From Phoebastria nigripes (lineage: Eukaryota; Chordata; Aves; Procellariiformes; Diomedeidae): a stretch of DNA of 64,000 bases. Shown here piece by piece: positions 49,876 to 61,125 of the stretch. The translations under genes were made by a program, and so were the position numbers. The first letter of the stretch is position 1, and each line of letters begins with the position of its first letter. Location of the stretch: contig JAYKAV010002932.1 of NCBI GenBank assembly GCA_035582835.1, positions 1,870,364 to 1,934,363 of the forward strand. Reading direction: 5' to 3'. The notes below the pieces were generated by a model. That model was given only the letters and a program-made list of their open reading frames with translations. It did no database searches and was not told the DNA's origin.

Positions 49876-52800
49876 AAGGGCCCTTTTAACTCCCCTTAAT
49901 AGTTTTGCTATCACTTTTATATATGCAATGTGTAGTAAGAGTCAACTTATAAATGTTAATTTTCTGCCATTTTTGAGGTGACTTCCAGTAGGACAGGATG
50001 TATTGCATAATGGTAAAAACAGGATTTTAGGAATTACAGTAAACTGAAATCTCATCAGGACACTTAGTTTAGTATTTTCTGTTACAGGGGAATGACAGTG
50101 GTGATGAACTCTGAGATTTAAAGTGTGATGACAAGATGCCATCTAGTGACAATTTGTAGGAAATTGTAGTTCACAATCTGTATTTACAGAAATGTTTCCT
50201 CCTCTTTTTGAGGACTCAAAGGTTGTACTTCAGAGCAGAAATTCAACCATCATTGTGTTACTAAGAAGTTGTTTTTCTGGAAAAATGTTTTACACTAGAT
50301 TCAGCTTCTGCTGTATTAAATGTGGGACACTGGTGGTCAATTCCTTTGCTTCCTATACTTGCCTCTGGTTTTGCTTTGCAAAGGCAAATACTGCCACTGC
50401 TGCCTCTTCCAAATCATCTAGTCTCTCTGGTAAGCATAAAATGTGTTTCTCGGTGAATTTGGTGAAGTAGTATTTCAGCAGTTCTACTCTTACCTGGCAG
50501 AGAATGTATATAATAACGCTAGAAGAGAAGCTATTTTGAATGTAGAACATCTTAATTTTTTTCTTTTAAAAAAACAGATTAAATTCAACTTGTGAGTATT
50601 TGCATATTTTTTCTGTTCCTTATTGGAAGTAAAGAAGATTTTTACTCAGTTGCTGCTTAGAGATATTAGGTATATAAAATGACTGTTTTATTGTTTGTCA
50701 GGTCAGTTATTTTCTTTTACTAGGAAAGCACCAATTTGACAGAGATTGAAATTAGGTATGTGCTCTTTAAGTAATACACTATGTTGAATGGTACATGTCT
50801 TTTGCTGGTAATAGGCTTCTGGTTTCCCTGGAGAGAGCCAAATCTGGTTTGCAAGAGTGCTGTCTTACTACATCCTGGGAAAATCATGTCTGATACAGTT
50901 TATTTTTGTTGCAGAAGTAATTTTTACAGTGGGTTACTGGACAGTGCGCNGTGAACACTGTCCTCTTGGCCATGTTAGCATGAGTGTGCGAGGAAAATCT
51001 CTGTCTTTATCAATGTCAAATGNTACCAAGTTTTACAGGATATAATTTTGACATCTTAGAGTTCAAGTCAACAAAGTCTGGAACACATCCTCTACCTCTC
51101 TGTGAAACTGTCTGTATCACCATCTTATTTACTTTACAGAAAATACAATGTTCTTATACTAACTGCGCTTCTCAAAAAGAGTGACTGTTTACAAAAGGTG
51201 AGAGAGCTGAAGAAGTGATTTCATAAATGTACTCATATTGCAGAGTACTTGAGGATACTCTTAACCTGAAGCATGTGAACAGTCCGTTTGAGAAAGATCA
51301 GAGCATTTCATAATAGGCTAACATTTTAGCTGCAAGTAATCTATCGGACCCAGAATAAGGATTTGTGGTGTACCTGTTTAATAGATACAAAATATGTTTT
51401 TGCATGTAAATAGCTGATGACAAATACAAATTATGTGCAAAAAAAAAAAAAAAAAAAATTTAATTTGCAATTACCATATTTGGAGATTCTGGCAGTCTGA
51501 ATGTATTTACGTTAAAGACCAAATGCCTGAAAACAGACTGTGTTAATTTTATTATTTGTAAGGGAAGACACTTGCTTTTTGATTTCTTTTAAAAATATTG
51601 ATCCTTTTTTCCCTTGACTGTTCGTGTAGTTCCATGGGAGCTATGAAGGAAGTAATATGTTGAGAGAGAGATTTGCTTCTGAGGAAATAGCTAAATNTCC
51701 ATTTAATGCAGAATAGTATTAAAAAGAAGACAAAAAGAAATAAGCTTCCAAAAGCAATCTTGTAGTATTGACATTTTTAAAAAAGGAAGGGTTTATGGGA
51801 GTAACTGAAGCAATTGTAAATTCTGCATGTTGCTCATCAGTGTTTCCCAATTTACATCCTAAGAAAACTACCAGTAATTTACTGCCTAAATAAGTTGGAA
51901 AGTGGTGTTAAGAGCATGACAATGATTATACTTGGTGAGACTATCCTGCATGATATTTTATTCTAATATGGCCAGTAATGGGTATTATAAACCTATAAGA
52001 ATAAGCAGATGTGCCATAATGTCTAATATGTTCCTAAATTTCTCTAAGTTATGACTTAGATATAATGGCTTGTTGAGAAAGTCTCTATTTTTGCCTTGAA
52101 TAACCTGTAATAAGCATTTTTCCTAAGATTTTTCTCGAAACGGTTTCTGAACCTGCCCATCTTTTTGGCATCTGCAGTATCTTTAATTCTGCCTTTTGAT
52201 CATTCAGTTGAATGGGGCTTCTGCCTACTTGGGGAATATACAAGTTTTCTAAGTTGCTACTGTTTTATTTTATATTTATATATAACGTTGGAAGAAATCT
52301 ACTGATTCTTCTTATTTGTATACAAAAAGTCATGGTACAATAAATCAGAATTACAGTATGTATCTAAGTATCTGTTTTATGCCACATGATTTTTGATTAC
52401 TTAAAAGCTACTGAAAAATCTCACATGAGTAAGCTTGCCAGTTTAATGTTTATAGTGAGTTACAGCTGTTACGAATGCCAAATATTGTCAGAGTAAACTG
52501 TGGGTTTGATTAAACATTTCTATAATGATGTTATCAAGGCCTCAAACATCTGAAATATGGTAAACAAATGTGCAAAAGTACCAGTAAAGAGAAAAGTAAA
52601 ACTGTGAGGCCTTAAATGGATGTGCCAGAGTGTGGGTGTTTTGTTATTCAATTTCCATTAATAAAACACTTCATGAGTGTAGCAACAGAATGTGAGTCAC
52701 TGGAATGAATGCAAGAAACTAGGACTTAAGAGACTGGAATCTGATCCATAAACACCCTAATAGCAGCAATGAATGGTGAAGTTCTTTCTCAGTATCTCTG

Positions 52801-54391
52801 AGGAAGCTTAAAATACCAATTTTGAATCTAATATTGCTAGAAAACTCAATTGGCCTACAATTAGGCCATATTTAAAATCAAAATTAATATTTAAAACACC
52901 AACTAGTGAAACAACAATAATTAACAAAGGATTTTCAGAAAAAGGTGTTGAACACCAGTGAAATGAGACTGAATACCAGAAGCAGAATTACCCACGTAGA
53001 CAAGTAATGTGTCTTGATAAGACAGGCTTACATTGGACTCTAGCCTACAAAGTGAGCAGTGTTTTAGGTCTGAATCAGTGAGATTCAGAGAAAGTTTTGG
53101 GATGAAAAGCATCAGTGTAGAAGAGAAATACTTAGGGGAAAAAATGACAACCTATTGCCTCACAACTAAAGATATTCTCTGTTTACCTCCAGTGATATAA
53201 ATATCTGTGGTGTTGAAAACCTGTTCTAATATTCATAATGCCTGTTTGCTCATTAAACGAATTAATTCCTACAGAATTCTGGGATAAAAAATAAATACTG
53301 AATTGAACTCCTGTTAGCCGTACTGTGGCTAATCTTACCTCTCGGCTCATTAGTTGAGTGCAGGTGTAAAAGTTAGTTAAAGTTAACTTTAAAGTCAAAT
53401 TATCTTTTTAAGCTTGCAAAACAAGTTTTTCCTCTTTCAGTCAAATTATACTGTTTTCTTTTTTTATTATTTTTCATACATAAAGTAGAATTGGTATTTT
53501 TAAATTAAAAAATAGTCTTTTTATTTACAATAAAATTATAATAGTTATTTACTCTAATGGGGGGAGTCAATGCTTTGACAAGACGGTCTTGAAAGGTACT
53601 ACAAAAAAAGCAAACATTTTCAATTTTTGATAGATATTTCCTGTTTTCTGACTAAAAGGGTTCTGCTGTTTCAAATTGGTATATTTCTGCATGGAGTTTG
53701 TTTAGACCACTGTATTTAAAGGCAGAAGGTCAGATGACCTGTTTGCCATCTGTATTTTGTGGAGTATGTTGTTTTTCTTCTATTGAATTAATATATGTAT
53801 AAAACAAAATTATGGATAGAAAAGAACTCACCGGATAACAATAGGATGAGATTATTTCTCCTAATTATCAGAGTTTAAGTGAGTCTATTTTTGCTTTCCC
53901 TCTTGTAGAGCAGCTAACAAAAACAGCATCCTGATCCACCTAGAAAGTATTTTCACCATAGGCTGTCAAACAGCTGCAGAACTGCAACAGGGCTGGGGGG
54001 GGTTGCAGCTTGGCAAGATATTTTAACTTTGAGAGATTGCTCTGTGAATCTTCACCCAATGACAGATGACACAAACATTCACAATACGATAACGTAGCAC
54101 TTAAATCACAGAATTTCCGAAGGCACGGAAAATTTCTCATGATGCCTCTCTAGCTTCTTTTCAAGAGAACTGCTTTATATGCTCTCTGCAGAGCTACAGG
54201 ACTTCTATTTGTTGCAGTCCAAGGTCAATGACAGAAGCTCAGTCCAGCAGTATTGATAATGTCTCACTGGAGGGGGTGGAATTTCACTGTATGTCTGCCT
54301 TAAGTGCGTCTTAATTATTGGGAGTAATTATTTAAAATTATTATGAAGAGTACAAGCCACAGTTTTGTTTACCTACCTGTGTGTTTGTGTG
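49876..54391. other. no gene recognised; mostly unique sequence
   Basis: One serine-rich frame near 50384-50429 (ANTATAASSKSSSLS) ends at a good donor (gtaagc), but its acceptor is poor. Otherwise only the A19 run at 51440 and scattered Ns are notable. Confidence 0.5.
51440..51458 (+). repeat. A19 run
   Basis: Plain poly(A) preceded by TTATGTGC and followed by TTTAATTTG. No element body recognised. Confidence 0.9.
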
Positions 54392-54419
54392 TGAAATCAC
54401 GCTTTTGTGTGTGATTTCA
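54392..54419. repeat. short inverted repeat (9-bp arms) in TG-rich sequence
   Basis: TGAAATCAC and GTGATTTCA are separated by ten bases within a TG-rich stretch. Confidence 0.75.
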
Positions 54420-54582
54420 GTGAATAACCCCAACAGCAGAAGCTAATATACATGAAGTATTCATAAAAGATGCATTTGTAGCCTTCAGGTGTTGTGTCCC
54501 TAATACCTTAAAAATATTTTAAGATTACACTGTATACTTGCTATTAATGTTAATTTTAGGAGTGTTTTTATCTTTTTTCCAG

Positions 54583-54642
54583 AGTCCTAAATATGTCTTT
54601 GTGAATTCCTTTGGCCCTGAACTGACATATCTCTTTTTCTCA
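54583..54642 (+). CDS. weak candidate coding exon, 60 bp, with an ambiguous donor base
   Basis: A strong acceptor (ATCTTTTTTCCAG) is followed by 60 bp open in frame (starts SPKYVFVNSFGPE) up to a possible donor GTNAAG. Position 54645, inside the donor, is an N. If the donor is not used, the frame runs on for about 24 more codons to a stop. The protein is not recognised. Phase 0-0 if real. Confidence 0.15.
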
Positions 54643-55667
54643 GTNAAGAGTACATTTATTCAGTTGAAAGAACTGGGACAGAACCATTGTCGCATACATA
54701 TTTCCTATATTCTGTGATTAAAAGCTTAAGTGGAAGTCAGGCATGTTTGGATAACCTCTATCCTAGGATGTAGCCAGTGGCCTTTTAATGCTGTATGCAA
54801 ATAAGGCAGTGTTTGTATGCCATAGGGAAAATACCGTAACGCAAAAGTAACTTGTTGCACCTATGCAACTGTGCTTTGTGCAAGTGCAGCCAGTGTTCTT
54901 TTGTTTTATGAAAATATTGCACTAAATTGTTGGGGACCTTTTCAAAGTTTTGATTAAAACTATTCAATGAACTGTCATGGCTCACACTGAAGTGATTGGT
55001 AATTGCAAAAAGTAGCTGTGATTGGTGATTTTTGTGGTACTTGCGGTAATCTGTAATAAAGTAGAGAAATTTAGAGGATAAAGTCTCTGTGTCCTTGTGT
55101 ATTACGGAATCCTATGAACCCATGGTTGCGATTTCTATATACCTGCAGACTGGATGTAACTCTTCAGGTTGTGATAGTAGATTACAAAAAGCAAAAGTAT
55201 TCTTCATGACAAAACCATTAAATGACTGTCTAGTCTTCGATGTGTTTACATCTCAGTATTCTGTCCACTCAAGCCATTGATACACAGGAAAACTGCATTT
55301 TTTTTTTCTCTTCACTAATGTTCATAACATGAATAGTATTTTTGTATCAATGAAAAGGGCTGTTAGTTCAACATTTTATCTCTCTAAAGACTTAGCAAGG
55401 GCCTAAGATATGTCCAGCTTGCTTTAGGTTTGTTTAACTTTCATGTTAAAGTGTACTTGTGATTTCTGCCCTCCCCCGGGTTCTGCCTTTTTGAACATTT
55501 CTCCTTTCCTTGAAGGAATGTGTTAGGAAGTGCTTTTTGAATAAAACTAAACAGATGAGTAAGTAACTGAAAGTAAATGGTATAAATGAAGTGTAATTAC
55601 AGAGGTCCTGTTCTCACGTATTGGTGCTCTTTCATCTGGTTCCCTTTGCCTGTGATTTTTTTTTTTT

Positions 55668-55772
55668 AAAACGGAATTATCTGAGGACTTTATTTTTTTT
55701 AATTGCTGGATTATCTGAGGAACTGTACGTTTAAAAGGAAGTGGGTTATCCGAAGTTCAAGTTCGATGTGTG
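55668..55772. mobile_element. possible Tigger/pogo-like remnant
   Basis: Three related motifs recur at short spacing: GGAATTATCTGAGGAC, GGATTATCTGAGGAAC and GGGTTATCCGAAGTTC. Repeated 'ttatccgaa' motifs are typical of Tigger-type terminal regions. The motifs could also be a local degenerate tandem repeat. No transposase fragment is visible nearby. Confidence 0.25.
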
Positions 55773-55868
55773 AAAACATAGTATTTTAACATCATTTCCT
55801 ACTTCAGCTGTAACAGAGGATCTCTGTGCTATCATGCAATCTTTGTGGACAAAACCTTTTAAGCTTCC

Positions 55869-55887
55869 TTCCCCCCCCCGCCCCCAG
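55869..55887. repeat. C-rich run
   Basis: C9-10, G, C5. The - strand is G-rich and quadruplex-capable. Confidence 0.85.
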
Positions 55888-57562
55888 GATTGGACAGGGG
55901 AGCTTGGGTTTCTCAAATAAAAATGTTTACCTATTCCATGCTGTCAGAGCATTTTTTCTCTTTCCTATTCAACCCCATGTTAGGCTGTGCATTGTAGTCT
56001 TGTAGAACATACTCTCNTGAATGAACATCTCTGAAACCCCCAGTAAATATAGTAAAATCCTGGAATTTGACCTTGCCTTCCTATAGCATGACTTGATTTT
56101 ACCAGTTCCTGATTAGCTGTATTAGCAGGTTGGCATAATTTCTACAGGCAAATTTGCTGTCCCACTGTTGATAAATGAAGCTGCTATCCCTTTAGTTAAC
56201 ATGTTCTCCCCAGGGACTATTATGGTGTCAACAGCATTTTGAAAAATTGCTGCAGAACTAATAAGGATAGGGAAGTATGCTCATGCACATTTCATTCATC
56301 TACTTTTCTTTTGTCTCTTTTTTACTTATTCTGTAGTCCTTTCAGTCTTGTCCAAGCCACTTGAAGAAGAAAAGCACTAGAAGATTTATTTCAGTGGTAT
56401 TTCTCTTGCCTTGTTTTGTTTAGGAATACCAGTTCAAGGTAGGATTAGTTGGAGTGGAGGATTGAAGATTTTTGTCTCTTGATTTGTAAGAACTTGAACC
56501 TGATGATTTTATAGATCATTTATTTCTGTATGTTGGGTAACCTCTTAATATTAAGTGCCATCAGTACAGCCAGTCATATTGTCTTATGATTAAGAAATCA
56601 CATAAATGTTACAAGGAAGAAGGAATATATTTCTTCTTTTTGGCCAAACAAAACATTGCTAATGCAAGAACTTCTGTTCTGAATGTGATGGTGCTCTTTG
56701 ATAATACAGAAAGGCTGCGTGTGGGTCATACGCATCTTTTTAAAGAGCTTTTTAGGACACTTAAATATTCTGTATTTATACAGAACTTTGAAGGTTTAGG
56801 ATTGAGTCTACGAGCCACAAACACTACCGGTACATGTTGTGCATATAGTTAACCTNCAGCTAAGACCCTCTTTTCTCTCAAAGACTTCCAGTTTTGAAAG
56901 CCTCTGGAGCTTGTGTTTTGTATGTACCCTATGATCCTAGAAAAGTACCTGGCCACTTTCAATGAAGTGTGGGTCCTGTTTATCACATTTGTGTTCCAAT
57001 AAATCAAGAAAGATACTGCGATAAGAGTTCGCCCTCCTCAGGCTTCGAGTCCCTGCTGTTTCAAACTGCTGGTGCATATTGACTCATTGAAATTACTCTA
57101 ACAAGACTGCATTGATAACACTAGGAAAGCACTCTGTGGATATACAAAGCACAAACAATGAAGTACACTAATGATGGCTGAACCAGTCTTATAGCAGAAT
57201 ACTAAAGAGCGTTTTAAAATTTAGAACTACAGTATGTAAGGACTTCGGGGAATTTTTGTTTTGTGGTGTTTTCTATCTGAAGTACGTAAAGTCATACCAT
57301 TGAAATCAAAAGATTAAGGTCGATTCATTTTAAAAGGGGATAAAAGCAGTACTGTAGAATAGCAAGCATTTAGAATGTGATATTGAAATGAAAACCTTGA
57401 TGCAAACACTCCGTTAGCAGCTTCTGAGAATGGAGTCCTGTGTGTGTGAATGGGTCCGCAGCATTACAGGCATGCATCCTTCAGTGGTTGGAAGTGGGCA
57501 GGCAGATGAATTTAGATTTCAGAGTTGGTAATTTTCTATAGGGTAGGCTACTCAGGTCAGTC

Positions 57563-57589
57563 TTTTTTTTTTTTTTTTTTTTTTTTTTT
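57563..57589. repeat. T27 homopolymer
   Basis: 27 uninterrupted T bases. Confidence 0.95.
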
Positions 57590-58002
57590 GCTTTCATAAA
57601 ATACCATTTTCACAGCAAGAACTACAGGTAATCTTTTCTAAAGGTTCGCTCTATTATTAACTTATCTATGAAGTTGGGATATGACAATTACAACTCAGAA
57701 CATTGTATTCTCTAGCACCATGTAATTCTTCATGCTTCGGTATTATCTTAGGCAAACCTAACAGTACAAACAGTTGCTTTCAGAACTTATGTACTTGAAA
57801 AATTATATTTCACACTGAAACATGTAAGCCCCTAGTTATTAGGATTAAGATTTCCTCTTCAATAGGTATTGTGATATTGGGATTGTTAAGGAGCTTAAAG
57901 AAGTTATGATTTATTTGCTTCATAAAGTACATTTTGTAGAATGTTTGTAGTTTATCTGCACATGTGACATTGTCCTGAGAGCTGCTGGTGCTTAAATCAC
58001 TT

Positions 58003-58070
58003 CAGGGCTTCTAAAACTACGGTCCATAAACTGCTGGTGGATTATTAAGTCCCCAGTGTCTGTCTCAGTN
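58003..58070. mobile_element. possible hAT/Charlie-like DNA transposon end
   Basis: CAGGGCTTCTAAAACTACGG followed by TCCATAAACTGCTGGTGGA resembles the classic hAT-Charlie start, whose inverted repeat is close to CAGGGGTTCTCAAACT, continuing 'gtggtccgtggaccgctggtgg'. About four substitutions are seen in the terminal repeat. The opposite terminus was not found, so only one end may survive. Confidence 0.35.
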
Positions 58071-58213
58071 GCTTTGCAGATCGTACCAGCTACTCTGTTC
58101 AGATGTGCTGCTCGAAGGGGTTCTTCCCTAGCCACACTACAGTATGGTGCTGTTTCCCCAGCCTTGTCACCCAACATGCTTGAAAGGCTTTCCATGTAGG
58201 AATGGTGGCCCAG

Positions 58214-58237
58214 AAGAAGAAGAAGAAGAAAAAAAAG
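58214..58237 (+). repeat. (GAA)n microsatellite with A run
   Basis: Five AGA/GAA units followed by A8. Purine-only strand. Confidence 0.9.
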
Positions 58238-59859
58238 TTTATTAATCTTCTGCTCAACCTCTGATGCAGTAAAGCCCTATTACTAGTTAAGATTATTTAC
58301 CCTAGGCTTAAAATAATACAAAATGCTCAAGTACTCTGAATTAGGCTTTGCCTTTTTGTTTTCTCTGTAACTCCAAGCTTTCAAAGGACTCTTGAGCTGT
58401 GTGAATATATATTCCAATGTGTATCTGCCCATTTGGATTGTTCTCAGTCTTTCCTAGAGAAAACGTTTTATGTCAATCTTTTTGGAAAGTTAAGTACAGT
58501 ATTATGATATGTTAATCCCGGAAGGATTTTCTACTAGCTCCCTCAGTCCTGTATAGTTGAACAAACCCACTACTGTCTGGTTGTTGCTTAGGCATTGTTG
58601 TGTGCTTAGTTCTGGTGATGATATAAGGCTGTCTTGCCCACACCGAAGTAGAGGTTAGAAGAAAGTCTTAGGCATCTTAATCAACAGGTAGCTTTGAGAA
58701 TGTCAGGGCTATGTGAACATTTGACTTTCACTCCCTGTCTTCAGCAAGGCTTGATTTATATTTTATACTGTATGAAATCCATGTATCTGAATCCTCACTC
58801 TGGGTACACTTGTGCCATTGGTTTATTTGGAAACAGAAGTAAGATGTTGTAATTTTATATTTATTTTTATCATATTGTTTAAATCCAAAACATGTTTGTT
58901 TCTAGAAATTATCTTCTTTAGCATTAAAATCTGCAGGTAGCTGTTCTTCTGTTCATTAGCACTTCTCTGAGACACAGGAGCCTCAAACCTGAGTCAAGAC
59001 ACATTTTTGTTAGATGGTGGCCAAATCAAGAATGAAGGTGTGGTTTCTGCTGTGCATGGTTTACACCATATTCTCCTCCATGTTTTCTGTCATGCAGATA
59101 TTGAACACTGCCTTTCATAGAGTACAGTGTCTGGAAACTTAGCTGAAAACAAACATTAACTTCCATGGATTTAAGATGAGGCTTTTTAGTTGTACTCTGT
59201 GTACTCATATACTGCCTATCTCTGGGAATAGCACAATGGAAATTTGAAAATCTAGAGTTGTACTATGGTGGCCAAAGTTCCAGCTCTGCAAGTCTAGTTG
59301 GCTACTCTGTGGCTAATCTGAAAGACAAAGCAATGATCATAGACTTATTTTAGGGTTGGGTTTTTTGCATTAATAAACAAATTGAATAAAAATAAATGCA
59401 GATCTTNGTGTTTTCTTTTAAAAATGCTAACAAGTACTGTTATACCACTGACCCTGATGTAGCTTCTTAGGNTTTTTTTTACCTTTTCTAGACATCCTAC
59501 TATTTCCCAATGTCAAATACAACCTTTGTAACAAAATACGCAAACTGGTTTGTACATAGAGGACCTTGTAAGGCTGGTAATTTTCATGATGCAAACTTCA
59601 GAGCAAAATCAACCTATTAACTGAACTAGCAATTCAAAAAGGCAAAAGTTCACGGTAAGGAACAATCAAAGCTTTTCAAAAGGTACAATTTTTTATTATT
59701 GTAGTCCAAGTATATGCATAGTTTGTTTTCTTTGTTTTCTTCCTTTTTTCCTTTAGAATATCTGAAGTAAATTAGCATTTTTAGAAGAGGAAGTAGTTCT
59801 TAGGACACTGTTTTTTGCTTTTTAGAGAGCTACAATTTCTAATCCATTGCAATATTAAA

Positions 59860-60080
59860 TAAAATATGAAGCTACGGAGTGGGGAAAAGAATTTGCTAGA
59901 ATAAGAGCATTTATAATTACAGAGGGTTTTTTAATATGAGGAGGGAACATGCAGGAGAAAGAGAATCCCAGCCTGCAGAAATTAAACAGTTTTCAGTGAG
60001 GACAATTATGCCTTTAATTGACATCCATTGACAGCCTCATTATTATAAGATGAGACCAGTGCACGTTTAGCTTTTGTCTT
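59860..60080. promoter_or_regulatory. candidate conserved non-coding element
   Basis: A unique, well-mixed sequence rich in homeodomain-type cores (CATTTATAATTACAG, AATTATGCCTTTAATTGAC, CTCATTATTATAAG) with no coding frame and no repeat signature. It reads like deeply conserved vertebrate enhancer DNA. That is an impression only, since no alignment was possible. Confidence 0.25.
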
Positions 60081-60227
60081 CAGTCATCACTGAAGTCTGA
60101 TTCTGAAAACATATTCTTCTTCCACAAAGGCTTCATTCTTTGAAGATACTTCAACATATTGAAATGATTGTTGAATTTTTGGATAACATGATGAATTAAT
60201 NATGTTGTGCAGGATGTGGTGTTACTC

Positions 60228-60262
60228 GTGATGTGATGTTACTGCTGTGATGTTACTACTGC
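60228..60262 (+). repeat. short tandem duplication of a 14-15 base unit
   Basis: GTGATGTTACTGCT is followed by GTGATGTTACTACT, with a partial earlier unit (GTGGTGTTACTC). Confidence 0.75.
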
Positions 60263-60529
60263 TTNTGTCTCTGTTCAGACCAGTTTCGTTGTTAATCTGT
60301 GCTTCTTCTCTGTATGTTTTATCAGTCAGTTTGCCATTGTAACTTCACCTTGTAAGCACTTCAGGGTGGTGAAGTTATCTTGGTTTTGGGATTTGGCACA
60401 ATTGGGTTTTGATTCTTGACTGAAATAAGGCACTAAAATCAGAATATTATCAGGATATACAGATACTCATTTCACAGATCATTTTACACTTGCTTATTCA
60501 TTCTTTTCTCCACTTGCCAAGTTCCATAG

Positions 60530-61125
60530 GTGCTGAGTTTTGAATATCTTCAAGGATGGGTATCCTACAGTCTGTCTGGGCCTCTCTTCCAGTGTTTGAC
60601 CATCTTCCTGATTAAGTTTTGTTTTCATTCTATCTAGTCAGAAGCTTCTGTATTCCAGGCTGTGTCTGTTGCTTCTTGTCTTGTCACTATACCCCTGTGA
60701 AAAGAGCCTGTCTCTTTTTCCTATACACTGCTGTTAGATAGCTGAAGGGAGCCATATGTCCTATTACCCTCCTTTTCTCAAGGCTGAACAAAGCCAGTTC
60801 TCTCAGTCACTCCTGAGTCCTCAGTGCTACAGTCCCTGACCATCTTCAAGGCCTCTGCTGGTCTTGCTGTGCAATGTCCATGTCTGTCTTGTACTGGGAA
60901 GCCCCAAACTGGACANAGGTACAGCTTCACAAGTGCTGAACATAAGGGAAGGATCACTTCTCTCAACCTGCAGGCCGTGGTTGTCTTAATACAGCTTAGA
61001 GTGCCCTTCTTCTAACAATCACGAAAACACTGAAGTTCACTTTTGTTTGCAAGTCTCAAGCAGCTGGGCCTTTTATGCACAGCCATAGTTCCTTGAGTCA
61101 TATGATACTTTGCTTTTTCATCTTT
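60530..61125 (-). mobile_element. CR1 LINE 3' end fossil, antisense orientation
   Basis: The + strand reads as the reverse complement of a CR1 3' region. Blocks in order are CTTCAAGGATGGGTATCC, TCTGGGCCTCTCTTCCAG, TCACTATACCCCTGTGAAAA, CTCAAGGCTGAACAAAGCC, TCTCTCAGTCACTCC, CCATCTTCAAGGCCTCTGCT, GTCCATGTCTGTCTTGTACT, CCAAACTGGACANAGGTAC and ATCACTTCTCTCAACCTGCA. These follow the order found in avian CR1 copies, so the element points to the - strand. The right boundary is soft because similarity fades after about 61050. The terminal octamer repeats expected on the left are absent. It is an inactive, diverged fossil with one N inside. No open CR1 reverse transcriptase remains. Confidence 0.82.

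Noticed and set aside
55986..55999. GTGCATTGTAGT, shared with miR-33
   Set aside because: The match ends after 12 bases, there is no hairpin, and the known host-gene setting is absent.
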